A stretch of 39,023 nucleotides of DNA, taken from the NCBI GenBank assembly GCA_016204945.1, contig JACQJQ010000113.1:1-39023 (forward strand). Direction: 5' to 3'. Positions 25,705-37,472 of the stretch are shown piece by piece. Each line of letters starts with the position of its first letter. The first letter of the stretch is position 1. A model generated the notes under the pieces. That model searched no databases. It was given only the letters and a program-made list of their open reading frames with translations, and had not been told where the DNA came from. The stretch comes from Elusimicrobiota bacterium (GTDB lineage Bacteria > Elusimicrobiota > Elusimicrobia > UBA1565 > UBA9628). Position numbers and translations under genes: made by a program.

Positions 25705-26349
25705 TTAATCGGAATCCACGCCCCGCTGCGGGCAGTCGGGGCGCAGGGTACACGCGCCGCACGCGGGATTGCGCGCCTTGCAGACGCGCCGGCCGTGCCA
25801 GATCACCGCGTGGGACCAGAACACCCAGTCCTCGCGCGGCACGACGGCGGCCAGGTCGCGCTCCACCTTGACCGGGTCCTCCTCGTCGCTGAGGCCGAAG
25901 CGGTAGGCAAGGCGCTTCATGTGCGTGTCCACGACCACGCCCTCGGGCTTTCCGTAGATCTCGCCCAGGACCACGTTGGCGGTCTTGCGCGCGACGCCGC
26001 GTAAAGCGAGAAGCCCCTCCATCGTGTCCGGGATTCTACCGCCATGGAGGTCGCGCACGGCCTTTGCGGTTTCAATGATCGCCTTCGCCTTCATCCGGTA
26101 GAAGCCGCACGAGCGCACGATTCCCTCGAGCTCGGCCGGCGCCGCTTTCGCGTAGTCGTCCAAGGTCCTGTAGCGCTTGAATAAAGTCCTCGTCGTCGCG
26201 TTGACGCGCACGTCGGTGCACTGCGCCGACAGGATCACGGCGAAGAGAAGCTCGTGCGGCGAGGAATAATCGAGCTCGCAACGCGCGTCGGGATAAAGCC
26301 GACGCAGGCCCCTGAGGAGTTTTGCCGCGCGCTCGGCCTTGACGCTCAC
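25705..26349 (-). CDS. nth: Endonuclease III (DNA glycosylase/AP lyase)
   Basis: 214 residues, normal length. The helix-hairpin-helix is LLALRGVARKTANVVLG with catalytic K122. D141 in VVVDTHMKR is the second catalytic residue. C190, C197, C200 and C206 (VCKARNPACGACTLRPDCP) bind the [4Fe-4S] cluster. It removes oxidised pyrimidines and nicks the abasic site in base excision repair. Its start overlaps the TGA of the binding-protein gene by 4 bases (26346-26349), so it is expressed from that gene's message although the functions are unrelated. Confidence 0.96.
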   Translation of the reverse strand: MSVKAERAAKLLRGLRRLYPDARCELDYSSPHELLFAVILSAQCTDVRVNATTRTLFKRYRTLDDYAKAAPAELEGIVRSCGFYRMKAKAIIETAKAVRDLHGGRIPDTMEGLLALRGVARKTANVVLGEIYGKPEGVVVDTHMKRLAYRFGLSDEEDPVKVERDLAAVVPREDWVFWSHAVIWHGRRVCKARNPACGACTLRPDCPQRGVDSD

Positions 26350-28070
26350 CGCTTCTCGATCGGGTAGTAGTAGGTCCCGAGATTGACCGGGTTGTCGACG
26401 AAGCCTTTCACCCAGGTCCGCATGCCGTAGACGCCGGCGGGATGCACGGTAAAGATCGCGGGGGCGTCTTCATAGCCTTTCACTAAAATCTTTTTATACA
26501 GCGCCGCGCGCTTGACGGGCGACGGCTCGACGGCCGCCTTTTCGATCAAAGCATCCATTTCCAAGTTCACATAGCCCTGAGCCGAGGGATAACGCCCGGC
26601 GGAATGGTAAAAAGCGTAAATAAAATTATGCGCGTCGGGATAGTCCGCGATCCAACCCCGCGCGAACAACGGCATCAGCCTCCTCTGGGCCTTATCAAGG
26701 AAGCTCGCCCAATCCACGCCGCGCAGGTCCACGCGGAACCGCGGATTCAGCTTCTCGACGTTCTTCTTCAGGATCTGCGCCGCCGCCTCCCGGTTCTCGC
26801 TGCCGGTGTTGTAGGTGAGCGTGAAGCGAAAGCCCTTCTCCCACGCCCGCCCGCCCCACGCCCGGCGCAGGTGCGCCTCCGCCTTCTTGAGGTCATGGAC
26901 GTAGCGCGGCTGATGAGCGTCGTGGCCGGGAACGTTCGGAGGGATCGGACCGAGCGCGCGCGCCGCGGTTCCCTTGAAGGTGTCGCGCAGGATCGCCTCG
27001 TAGTCGAAGGCGGAGGAAAATCCCCTCCGGACGTCGAGGTCGGCGAAGAAATCGGGCGGGATGCCCTCTCCGTCGAGCTTGCCCGAGCCGATGTCGGGGT
27101 TGGCGACGGGATTGATCTTGACCGTGAAGAACAGCGCGGGATCCGTCTGCAGGCGGCGCAGGCCGTCCACCAAGGCCACGCCGGGAATGCCCGCGAGCTG
27201 GGACGCGTAGGGGCGCGGCGTCTCGATCAAGTCCGCGTCGCCGGCCTGCAGCATCAGCTTGCGGGTGTTGAGCTCGGGAACCGCCTTGACCAATACCTGC
27301 CTCAACTTCGCCGGGCCCCGGAAGTACGCGTCGTGGCGCGACAGCAAGACGTAGCGGGCGGTCCTGTCCCAACGGGCAAGCTTGAAGGGACCGGCGCCGT
27401 TCATTTTCTGATAGAGGTAGGACTTCTCTTTGGCCGGGTCATTGAAGGCCTTCCACGTCCCGGGCGATCCGTCCCATTCGCCGTGCGCGACGGCCCACGC
27501 CTTCGGAACGACGTACGACCACCGCGCCATGATCCCGAGAAACGGCCCGAAGGGGCGCGGCAGCGAGATCACCACGTCGTTTCCGTCCACGCGCACGGCT
27601 TTCTCCAGCGCGGCGAAGTCGAGAGTGATCGTTCCGGAGGAATCGCGCGTGGAAGGAACGCCGGCGATGGGTTCCAGCAGCAGGGCCGAGGGCCCTCCGG
27701 AACGATCCGTGATCATGAAGCGGAGCAGGGAATAGCGCACGTCCTCCGGCGTCACCTCGCTCCCATCGTGAAATTTGACGCCTTTGCGGATCGGGAAGCG
27801 ATACACGCGTCCGTCCGGAGAGATCAGCTTATTTTTTAAGGAAGGAACTCTCCGCGCGATGCGCGGCTCGTAGTGGGACAGCGACGAGCCCTCGAAAGCG
27901 ATGAGCGTCTCGTAGACGTTCTGGATCACAGACTGGCTCGCCCCGTCGTAGGGAAAGACGGGGTCGAGGCTGCCGACCTCCCCGATCTCGAGATTCGTGA
28001 AGGTATCGGGATTCTTGACGGTCTCGGCGGCGGACGCGACGGCGGACGCGAGAAGCAGGGCGGTGATCAT
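26346..28070 (-). CDS. ABC transporter substrate-binding protein (SBP_bac_5, oligopeptide/dipeptide type)
   Basis: 574 residues. A short signal peptide (MITALLLASAVASA) precedes a family 5 solute-binding protein: GEVGSLDPVFPYDGAS, YRFPIRKGVKFHDGSEVTPE, MNGAGPFKLARWDR, RRGFSSAFDYEAILRD and ARGWIADYPDAHNFIYAF are all conserved positions. It would bind peptides or similar solutes in the periplasm. No lipobox Cys is seen, so it is soluble rather than lipid-anchored. No permease or ATPase genes adjoin it, so the transporter must be elsewhere or the protein works with another system. The ATG at 28070 lies 6 nt after the -10 of a good promoter, suggesting a leaderless mRNA. Confidence 0.9.
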   Translation of the reverse strand: MITALLLASAVASAAETVKNPDTFTNLEIGEVGSLDPVFPYDGASQSVIQNVYETLIAFEGSSLSHYEPRIARRVPSLKNKLISPDGRVYRFPIRKGVKFHDGSEVTPEDVRYSLLRFMITDRSGGPSALLLEPIAGVPSTRDSSGTITLDFAALEKAVRVDGNDVVISLPRPFGPFLGIMARWSYVVPKAWAVAHGEWDGSPGTWKAFNDPAKEKSYLYQKMNGAGPFKLARWDRTARYVLLSRHDAYFRGPAKLRQVLVKAVPELNTRKLMLQAGDADLIETPRPYASQLAGIPGVALVDGLRRLQTDPALFFTVKINPVANPDIGSGKLDGEGIPPDFFADLDVRRGFSSAFDYEAILRDTFKGTAARALGPIPPNVPGHDAHQPRYVHDLKKAEAHLRRAWGGRAWEKGFRFTLTYNTGSENREAAAQILKKNVEKLNPRFRVDLRGVDWASFLDKAQRRLMPLFARGWIADYPDAHNFIYAFYHSAGRYPSAQGYVNLEMDALIEKAAVEPSPVKRAALYKKILVKGYEDAPAIFTVHPAGVYGMRTWVKGFVDNPVNLGTYYYPIEKR

Positions 28071-28076
28071 ACCGCC

Positions 28077-28105
28077 AAGATAGCGTTTCGCGCGGAAGCT
28101 GTAAA
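28077..28105 (-). promoter_or_regulatory. Promoter of the substrate-binding-protein/nth unit
   Basis: Minus-strand TTTACA (28105-28100), exactly 17 nt, then TATCTT (28082-28077). The -10 ends 6 nt before the ATG at 28070. The whole promoter fits in the 37-nt gap after the S41 protease gene. Confidence 0.62.
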
Positions 28106-28107
28106 GC

Positions 28108-29649
<1,542 letters not shown>

Positions 29650-29730
29650 ATATCTCCTGGCGCCTGGAGTGAGAGTAACATCCGCCGCGCGGCCGCCCCA
29701 GGTCCTTTCGGGGCGCGATCAAACGACAAG

Positions 29731-29752
29731 GGACCCAGCCGTTCTTGGGTCC
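29731..29752. repeat. Inverted repeat GGACCCA/TGGGTCC upstream of sdhC
   Basis: GGACCCA (29731-29737), an 8-nt loop and TGGGTCC (29746-29752), lying about 34 nt before the sdhC -10. A GGTCC-containing dyad also lies upstream of the gene at 34006. It could be a regulator site or a small dispersed repeat; no T tract follows. Confidence 0.5.
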
Positions 29753-29782
29753 TATGGGAAGTCGCATCGCGCCTCGAAGCCG

Positions 29783-29791
29783 TGCTAGAAT
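29783..29791 (+). promoter_or_regulatory. Extended -10 for the sdhCAB operon
   Basis: TGC followed by TAGAAT (29786-29791), an extended -10 with 5 of 6 matches. It ends 6 nt before the sdhC ATG at 29798. No -35 is clear, and no Shine-Dalgarno is present, so the message is probably leaderless. Confidence 0.55.
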
Positions 29792-29797
29792 CGGGCC

Positions 29798-30507
29798 ATG
29801 GAAGCCCACCCCAAGCCCGGCTCATCGCGTTCCTCTCGTGTTTTCGAATTTCTCGAGTCGTCCATCGGCAAAAAAATAATGGTCGCCGCGGCGGGCCTCC
29901 TGCTCTGCGGCTTCCTCGCCGCCCACCTGCTCGGGAACCTGCTGATGTTCGCCGGCGGCGGCGCCTTCAACGCCTACGCCGAGGCGCTCGAGCACAACCC
30001 CCTGCTGCCGCTCGCGGAGATCGGCCTGGTCGCGCTCTTTGTCCTGCACATCATCCTTTCCGTCCGCGCGACCGTCATCAACCGCGCCGCCCGTCCCGAG
30101 GGCTACCGGGTGTACAGGGGCAAGGGGGCGCGCACGCCCGGCTCCCGCACGATGGCTCTCACGGGAACCTTGATCCTCGTCTTCATCGTCGTCCACGTCG
30201 CGACCTTCAAGTTCGACCTCGGCGGCCTCAAGGGGCCCGATCTGTACGGGCACGTTCTCGGCTGGTTCGCCAACCCCTGGTACGCGGCCTTCTACGTCCT
30301 CGCGGTCGGCGGCGTGGGCCTGCACCTGTCGCACGGCGCGCAAAGCGCGATCCAGACGTTCGGCGTCAGCCACCCGCGCTATACGCCGCTGCTCAAGACG
30401 GCCGGGCTCGGGTTCGCTTTCCTGATCTTCCTCGGCTTCGCGTCCCTGCCGGTGTACTTCGGATTCGTCCAAAAAAGACAGGCTTGCTGCACGGGAGGCG
30501 CGCACTC

Positions 30508-30511
<4 letters not shown>
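29798..30511 (+). CDS. sdhC: Succinate dehydrogenase/fumarate reductase cytochrome b subunit
   Basis: 237 residues with five membrane helices, the single large anchor of the diheme b558 type (Bacillus/Wolinella/Bacteroides-like) rather than separate C and D subunits. [15 protein letters not shown] at the start of helix 1, [31 protein letters not shown]-like helix 4 and [16 protein letters not shown] give conserved His heme ligands. It anchors SdhA and SdhB to the inner membrane and exchanges electrons with menaquinone. The C-terminus carries a Cys pair (QACCTGG). sdhA starts within its stop codon (ATGA). Confidence 0.93.
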
Positions 30512-32421
<1,910 letters not shown>

Positions 32422-32422
32422 C

Positions 32423-33169
32423 ATGAACATCACTTTGAAGGTCTGGCGCCAAAAGAACGCGGACGCGCCCGGCGCCCTGGTCGAATACAACGTCGCGGGC
32501 GTCGTGCCGGAGATGTCCTTCCTTGAGATGCTCGACGCGCTCAATGAGCGGCTCGTGGCCGAGGGCCAGGACCCCGTCGCCTTCGACAGCGACTGCCGCG
32601 AGGGCATCTGCGGCATGTGCGACCTCGTGATCGACGGGCAGGCGCACGGCCCGGACAAGGAAGCCACCACCTGCCAGCTCCACATGCGTCGCTACCGCGA
32701 CGGCGACGTCGTCACGGTGGAGCCCTTCCGCGCGAAGGCCTTCCCCATCGTCAAGGACCTATGCGTGGACCGCTCCGCCTTCGATCGCGTCCAGGCCGCG
32801 GGCGGCTTCGTGTCGATCAACACGGGCAACGCGGTCGACGGCAACGCGATCCTCATCCCGCACGACGAGGCCGAGAAGGCCATGGACGCCGCCGCCTGCA
32901 TCGGCTGCGGCGCCTGCGTGGCGGCCTGTCCGAACGCCTCGGCGATGCTGTTCGTCGCGGCCAAGGTCAGCCAGTACGCGCTCCTGCCCCAGGGCCGGCC
33001 GGAGCGGGAAAAACGCGTGCTCGCGATGCGCGAGGCGATGGACCAGGAGGGCTTCGGGCACTGCACGAACGAGTACGAGTGCGAGGCCGCCTGCCCGAAG
33101 GGGATCAAGGTCTCCAACATCGCCCGGCTCAACCGGGAGTACCTGCGCGCGGCGCTGACCTCGGATTAG
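32423..33169 (+). CDS. sdhB: Succinate dehydrogenase/fumarate reductase iron-sulfur subunit
   Basis: 248 residues. The [2Fe-2S] plant-type motif is [15 protein letters not shown] with a later Cys (ATTCQLHM). Two cluster motifs follow, [15 protein letters not shown] and, farther on, [15 protein letters not shown], for [4Fe-4S] and [3Fe-4S]. It carries electrons between the SdhA flavin and the quinone site of SdhC. It starts 1 nt after the sdhA stop. The next gene's GTG shares a base with its TAG. Together with sdhC and sdhA the operon is complete in type B order. Confidence 0.96.
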   Translation: MNITLKVWRQKNADAPGALVEYNVAGVVPEMSFLEMLDALNERLVAEGQDPVAFDSDCREGICGMCDLVIDGQAHGPDKEATTCQLHMRRYRDGDVVTVEPFRAKAFPIVKDLCVDRSAFDRVQAAGGFVSINTGNAVDGNAILIPHDEAEKAMDAAACIGCGACVAACPNASAMLFVAAKVSQYALLPQGRPEREKRVLAMREAMDQEGFGHCTNEYECEAACPKGIKVSNIARLNREYLRAALTSD

Positions 33170-33543
33170 TGCGGCTCAACGAGGACTTCGGCGTCGCCGC
33201 GGCCAAGCTCGAGGACCTCAAGACGCGCATCGCCCGCCTGAGGATCGACCTCGCCCTCATCGAGGAAACATTCTCGCGCGGCGGCGGCAAAGGCGGCCAG
33301 AAGGTCAACAAAACCTCCAACCGCGTCCAGCTTTTCTATCCCCCCCTCGAGCTCCGCGTCGCCTGCCAGCGCGAGCGCAAGCGCAGCCTCAACCGCTTCC
33401 TCGCCTTGCGCGAGCTCGTGGACCGGGTCGAAATGAAGGTTTCGCCCGCAACCTCACGCCGACTCGATGACATGGAACGCGCGCGCCGGCGCAAGACGCG
33501 CGCGCGCGCCCGGACCGCCTCGAAGCGCGGGGAAGCGGCATGA
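33169..33543 (+). CDS. GGQ peptidyl-tRNA hydrolase domain protein (RF-1 domain, release-factor-like)
   Basis: 124 residues from GTG 33169. FSRGGGKGGQKVNKTSNRVQ contains the GGQ catalytic motif of class I release factors, and the tail is strongly basic (RARRRKTRARARTASKRG), suited to ribosome entry. No codon-recognition domain is present, so it resembles ArfB/YaeJ or MTRFR-type rescue factors that free stalled ribosomes. The N-terminal helix (AAKLEDLKTRIARLRIDLAL) is longer than in ArfB and resembles the RF-H/MTRFR-like family. Translation is probably coupled to sdhB by the shared base. It ends with ATGA overlap into the DUF2203 gene. Confidence 0.85.
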   Translation: MRLNEDFGVAAAKLEDLKTRIARLRIDLALIEETFSRGGGKGGQKVNKTSNRVQLFYPPLELRVACQRERKRSLNRFLALRELVDRVEMKVSPATSRRLDDMERARRRKTRARARTASKRGEAA

Positions 33544-33926
33544 GGTACTTCACGACCGAGGAGGCCGACGCCCTCATCCCCGAGCTCGAGAAGATTTTCG
33601 AGACCGTGGCCGAGCTCACCGCGCAGGCGGAGCTCAAGGCCGCGGCCCTGCGCAGGCGCCGGCGAAACGACGATGATCCCGCGGGCGCCGCCATCGAGCG
33701 CTCCCAGCTCCAATTCCTCGCCTCGGGCATCAACCAGCAGATGCAGCTCATCGTCGAGCTCGGAGCCCTGCCCAAGGGCGTCAACCCGGCCCTCGTTGAT
33801 TTCCCCGCCCGCCTCGACGGCCGCGAGGTCTACCTGTGCTGGAAGCTGGGAGAGAAGCGCGTCGCCTACTACCACCCCGTGGACGGCGGCTACTCCACGC
33901 GCAAGCCTCTCCCCAAACGGCGCTGA
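33540..33926 (+). CDS. DUF2203 family protein
   Basis: 128 residues: RYFTTEEADALIPELEKIFE at the start, a basic linker, a helical middle and FPARLDGREVYLCWKLGEKR plus YYHPVDGGYSTRKPL near the end. This pattern is the DUF2203 family, whose members are small cytoplasmic proteins of unknown function. The ATG overlaps the stop of the GGQ protein (33540-33543). The pairing with a ribosome rescue factor and sdh genes does not reveal a role. Confidence 0.85.
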   Translation: MRYFTTEEADALIPELEKIFETVAELTAQAELKAAALRRRRRNDDDPAGAAIERSQLQFLASGINQQMQLIVELGALPKGVNPALVDFPARLDGREVYLCWKLGEKRVAYYHPVDGGYSTRKPLPKRR

Positions 33927-33933
33927 TCCGCAT

Positions 33934-33948
33934 AGGACCTTAGGTCCT
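33934..33948. repeat. Inverted repeat AGGACC/GGTCCT upstream of the histidine phosphatase gene
   Basis: AGGACC, TTA, GGTCCT in the 79-nt gap between the DUF2203 gene and the phosphatase gene. It resembles the GGACC/GGTCC dyad at 29731-29752, and both are followed by an AGGTCCT..TCGGGG-like run or preceded by one. Significance unknown. Confidence 0.45.
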
Positions 33949-33992
33949 GTTCGGGGGGCCGAAGGCTCCTTCCCCCGGGAGCACGCCCCGGC

Positions 33993-33998
33993 TACCCT
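33993..33998 (+). promoter_or_regulatory. -10 element (TACCCT) for the histidine phosphatase gene
   Basis: TACCCT ends 7 nt before the ATG at 34006, and a weak TTCCCC lies 17 nt upstream of it. No Shine-Dalgarno is present. The match is modest (3-4 of 6). Confidence 0.35.
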
Positions 33999-34005
33999 GT
34001 CGGCG

Positions 34006-35502
34006 ATGCTTTCCCGATCCAGGCTTTCCCTCTTGGCCGTCCTCGTTCTTGCCGCCGCGACGGCGAACGCCGGCGTCGTCGGCGCCGCCCCCGTCGCCCG
34101 CGTCGCCTTCCAGGCCGTCCTCGCCGGCCAGCTCCGGGAGTACATGACCTTGGCGCCGGCCGCGGGCTTGAGCCGGCTCGAGGCCTTGACCGCGCTTCCG
34201 TCCCGGCAGTTCCCCGCCCTGGCCGGGGACCGCGCCGCCGCCGCGGCGGCCTTGGCGCTGATCACGTCTCCCCAAGCCTCGCAACTGCGCGAGGATCGCG
34301 AGACGAAAGTGATGCTTTCCCGCGCCCTGGGCAAAGAAAACGTCGCTTTAATCGCGACCGCGGCGGGCGATCTGCAGGCGCGCGCGGCCGGCGATCCGGC
34401 CCTATCCGCCGCCGTGGAGCGGGCCCGCGGCCGGTTCGGGTCCCCGAACGGCGCCGACATCGAGCGGCTTCGCGCCGACCTTAAAAAATTATTCGACGGC
34501 GCTTTACCCGCCTCCGGATGGGCTGACCCGGCGCCGCGCGTCATCCTGCCCGCCGGCGGCGGACTCATCGAGAATGTCGTCGAGGAATCAGGGGGCTTCG
34601 TCTACGCATCCCGCGGCGACGATGGGCGCATCCGCAGGCACAAGGTCTATCCTCAAGACGGGCTGACGTTCGAGCGCCGCGAGATCCCCGCCGTCTTGGC
34701 CGGAATCTACGCGGAACTGCCCGGCGGAGCGGTCCGTCAGATCGCCCCCGACCCGCTCGTCGCGGCCTTGAACGCCGCCCGGATCGAACTTTGGACTTTG
34801 CGGCACGGCGAAAGCGACGCCAATCGCGCCCGCCTGTTGTCCGGAAGCGGCATCGACGCGGCGCTCACCGAGACGCCCAACGAGCGGGGCGTCTCCGGCG
34901 AGATTCAGGCGCGCGCCGCGGCGCTCAAGATGTACGAGAACCTGGGCGGCGACGGCTGGGCCCGCTCCGTCCTGGCGGGCCTCCAACGACCGCTCGTGAT
35001 CCTGACCAGCCCTCTCAAGCGGACGCGGCAGACCGCCGCCGCGCTTCAGGAGCTTCTCGATCAAAGAGGCCGCTTCCTCTCGAAAGGCCCGCCCCGCCGA
35101 CTCTACGAAGCTCACGTCGAGCGCGGCCTGAGGGAGCTCGCCTACGGCGAATTCGAGGGCGTGACCTTGGACGCAGTCGAGGCTTTCGCGAGCTGGCCCG
35201 CCTTCGACGCCGTCTCCGGCGCGGGCCGAACCTTCCTGGACCGCTTCCCCAAAGGCGAGAGCCGCTTCGACGTCATGATCCGCCAGCGCGGCGTCCTGCG
35301 CCGCATGATCCAGGACTACCCGGGCCGCCAGGTCGTCACCTTCACGCACTGGGTGGCGCTCGCCGCGCAAAGGGCGGTCCTGGGCCTCATCGACCGCGAC
35401 CCCGCCGACCAAGCCCTCCGCGACACGTTCGTCGAAAACGCCCAGCCGGTCCGCCTCACCTTCCCCGGCGCCCGCCTCCTCGCGCTCCCGCCCAGCCGCT
35501 GA
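34006..35502 (+). CDS. Secreted histidine phosphatase-family protein with unknown N-terminal half
   Basis: 498 residues. A signal peptide (1-22, ending TANA) is followed by about 235 residues with no recognised domain, Ala-rich and helical to about 165 and then beta-like (GGFVYASRGDDGRIRRHKVY). The C-terminal half is a branch 1 histidine phosphatase: LWTLRHGESDAN (R266, H267), TSPLKRTRQTA (R339), LRELAYGEFEG (acidic E382 region) and FTHWVALAAQ (H448). It should hydrolyse phosphoesters outside the cytoplasm; the substrate is unknown. The ATG at 34006 gives a good signal peptide, while the longer in-frame start at 33673 lies in the DUF2203 gene. Bacterial family members are usually near 200 residues, so the extension is distinctive. 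Confidence 0.82.
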   Translation: MLSRSRLSLLAVLVLAAATANAGVVGAAPVARVAFQAVLAGQLREYMTLAPAAGLSRLEALTALPSRQFPALAGDRAAAAAALALITSPQASQLREDRETKVMLSRALGKENVALIATAAGDLQARAAGDPALSAAVERARGRFGSPNGADIERLRADLKKLFDGALPASGWADPAPRVILPAGGGLIENVVEESGGFVYASRGDDGRIRRHKVYPQDGLTFERREIPAVLAGIYAELPGGAVRQIAPDPLVAALNAARIELWTLRHGESDANRARLLSGSGIDAALTETPNERGVSGEIQARAAALKMYENLGGDGWARSVLAGLQRPLVILTSPLKRTRQTAAALQELLDQRGRFLSKGPPRRLYEAHVERGLRELAYGEFEGVTLDAVEAFASWPAFDAVSGAGRTFLDRFPKGESRFDVMIRQRGVLRRMIQDYPGRQVVTFTHWVALAAQRAVLGLIDRDPADQALRDTFVENAQPVRLTFPGARLLALPPSR

Positions 35503-35545
35503 AGTTGGTTGAATAGCGCCGGCGCAAGGCGCGTTCAGGAGACTT

Positions 35546-36553
35546 ATGGGATTTCTGCTCGGCATGATGGTCGGTTTCGTGGCGTGGTTTCTGCTCAACT
35601 ACCTCGTGGCCGGCCTTTACACCGTCGACCAGAACGAACGGGCGGTCAAGACGAGCTTCGGACGCGCCCAGCGGCTGGAAGGAACCAGGACCTTGGACGA
35701 TCCCGAGCTCAAGGCGACCCTCAACGCCGACGAGCAGCAGCGCTACAACTACCCCCAGCTCCGCGTCATCCCGCCCGGCGGCCCCTACTTCAAGTGGCCC
35801 TGGGAGAAGGTCTACAAGGTCTCCATCGCGACCGAAAGCATAAATATCGCGATGGATCCCGAAACGCCCAGCGCCAACAAGGGCGGCACCGTGCTTGAGG
35901 CGATCACGATGGACCAGCTCAACACCGGCCTCACCGGCCAGATCCGCTTCCGCGTCTCCGAGCGAAACCTGTACGCCTATCTGTTCGGCATCAAGACCCC
36001 GATCGTCCACGTGATGGGCTACTTCGTCTCGGTCCTGCGCGAAAAAATAGCGACCTTCGAGGCGCCGAAGCTCGCGGCCGCGCCGGCGGCGCAGGCGACG
36101 GGTCTCTCCGACGTCAGCGGCGTGTCGATCAACGACATCCGCAAGAACCTGCGCGCGCTCAACGACCAGATGGACCAGGACTGCAAGTCCTCGACCGCGC
36201 GCTACGGCATCACGCTCGACGCGTCGCTGATCACCGGCATCGACCCGCCCAACGAGGTCGAGTCGGCGCTGGCGGCCATCAACACCGCCCACAACCACGT
36301 CTCCTCGGAGATCAGTCTGGCGCAGGCGTCCGCCGACCAGAAGATCGTGCAGTCCAAGCGCGCCGTCGAGATCGAAACGCTCAAGGCGCAGGCCGAAGTC
36401 GAGCCGCTCGTGGCCCTGGCCAAGCAGCTCACCGACTTGAAGGCCATCGGAGGCGCCAGTTCGCTCATCGCCTACCTGCGCAACGTGCGCCTGGGCATCT
36501 TCGCCCGGGCCAAGCAATACGTCCTCGAAACGCGCTCGTGGGAGGGACGCTGA
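35546..36553 (+). CDS. SPFH/band 7 membrane protein (first of pair)
   Basis: 335 residues. A membrane helix at about 4-24 precedes an SPFH domain: VDQNERAVKTSFGRAQRL, PPGGPYFKWPWEKVYKVSI, LTGQIRFRVSERNLYAY. A long helical segment follows (SSEISLAQASADQKIVQSKR). Proteins of this family form membrane-bound multimeric cages, like HflK/HflC, stomatin or QmcA. AGGAG lies a few nt before the ATG. The next gene encodes a second SPFH protein 1 nt after the stop, so the two probably build one hetero-oligomer. No FtsH or NfeD partner gene is seen. Confidence 0.85.
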   Translation: MGFLLGMMVGFVAWFLLNYLVAGLYTVDQNERAVKTSFGRAQRLEGTRTLDDPELKATLNADEQQRYNYPQLRVIPPGGPYFKWPWEKVYKVSIATESINIAMDPETPSANKGGTVLEAITMDQLNTGLTGQIRFRVSERNLYAYLFGIKTPIVHVMGYFVSVLREKIATFEAPKLAAAPAAQATGLSDVSGVSINDIRKNLRALNDQMDQDCKSSTARYGITLDASLITGIDPPNEVESALAAINTAHNHVSSEISLAQASADQKIVQSKRAVEIETLKAQAEVEPLVALAKQLTDLKAIGGASSLIAYLRNVRLGIFARAKQYVLETRSWEGR

Positions 36554-36554
36554 T

Positions 36555-37472
36555 ATGATCGCCAGCCCATTCTTCTTGGCCGCGGGCGCCACGTTCTTCG
36601 GGCTCCTGATCGCCGTGCCCGTCGTGTTCGGGTTCCTGCGCCTGTTCGGCTTCTACGTCATCGTCCACGAGGGCACCTCCAAGGTCTTCGTGCTCTTCGG
36701 CAACGTCCTCGACACGATCACCGAGCCCGGCATCCACTTCCTCTGGTTCAAGCTGGGCCCGGCCGCGCTCATCGTCAACTGGATCGGCTCCTGCTACACG
36801 CTCGACATGCGCATGGACCAGGTCTACCGCCGCAGCGAGCCCGTCAACTCCGAGGAAGGCGCGCCGATGGGCATCGGCATCTGGTACGAGATGTTCATCT
36901 CGGATCCGGTCGCCTTCCTGTTCAAGAACGCCGACCCGCGCGGCTCGCTGGCCGCCAACGTCAGCAACGCGACCGTGCGCTCGCTGTCCAACATGAAGCT
37001 CGCGGCCATGCTCGGCTCGCGGCACCAGATGAGCCAGGTCGTGCGCGAGGAGGTCTCCCCGAAGAGCCACGAGTGGGGCTACAAGCTCGGCTCGGTCTAC
37101 ATCCGCAAGGTCCATCTGCGCGACCCGCGTATGATCAAGCAGATCGAGGAAAAAGTCGTCAACCGTCTGCGCCAGGTGACCGCCGCGATCAAGCAGGACG
37201 GCGAGAACCAGGTCAACATCATCGCCAGCACCGCCCAGCGCCAGGCGTCCATCGCCTTCGGCGAGGCCGCGGCTCTGCGCCCCAAGATCGTCGGCCAGGC
37301 CCTCAAGACCATCTCGTCCGCGCCCGACATCCTCGAGGCGATGTTCGAGATCCTCGAGATCCAGAAGGCGCTCGACAGCGCGGCGGACATCACCCTCGTG
37401 CCCGCCGGCTCCGACCTGCTCAAGCAGCTCATCGCCTTTCGCGGCGCGCCGCCGGCGGCGCCGAACGCCTGA
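36555..37472 (+). CDS. SPFH/band 7 membrane protein (second of pair)
   Basis: 305 residues. The N-terminal membrane segment (about 6-33) is followed by FYVIVHEGTSKVFVLFGNVL, PGIHFLWFKLGP, and a region SVYIRKVHLRDPRMIKQIEE that fits the SPFH core and the start of the helical arm (QVTAAIKQDGENQVNIIAST, then FGEAAALRPKIVGQAL). It is distinct from, but related to, the preceding protein. A pair of unequal SPFH genes in an operon parallels HflK/HflC. Its TGA overlaps the apparent CTG start of the next gene. Confidence 0.83.
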   Translation: MIASPFFLAAGATFFGLLIAVPVVFGFLRLFGFYVIVHEGTSKVFVLFGNVLDTITEPGIHFLWFKLGPAALIVNWIGSCYTLDMRMDQVYRRSEPVNSEEGAPMGIGIWYEMFISDPVAFLFKNADPRGSLAANVSNATVRSLSNMKLAAMLGSRHQMSQVVREEVSPKSHEWGYKLGSVYIRKVHLRDPRMIKQIEEKVVNRLRQVTAAIKQDGENQVNIIASTAQRQASIAFGEAAALRPKIVGQALKTISSAPDILEAMFEILEIQKALDSAADITLVPAGSDLLKQLIAFRGAPPAAPNA

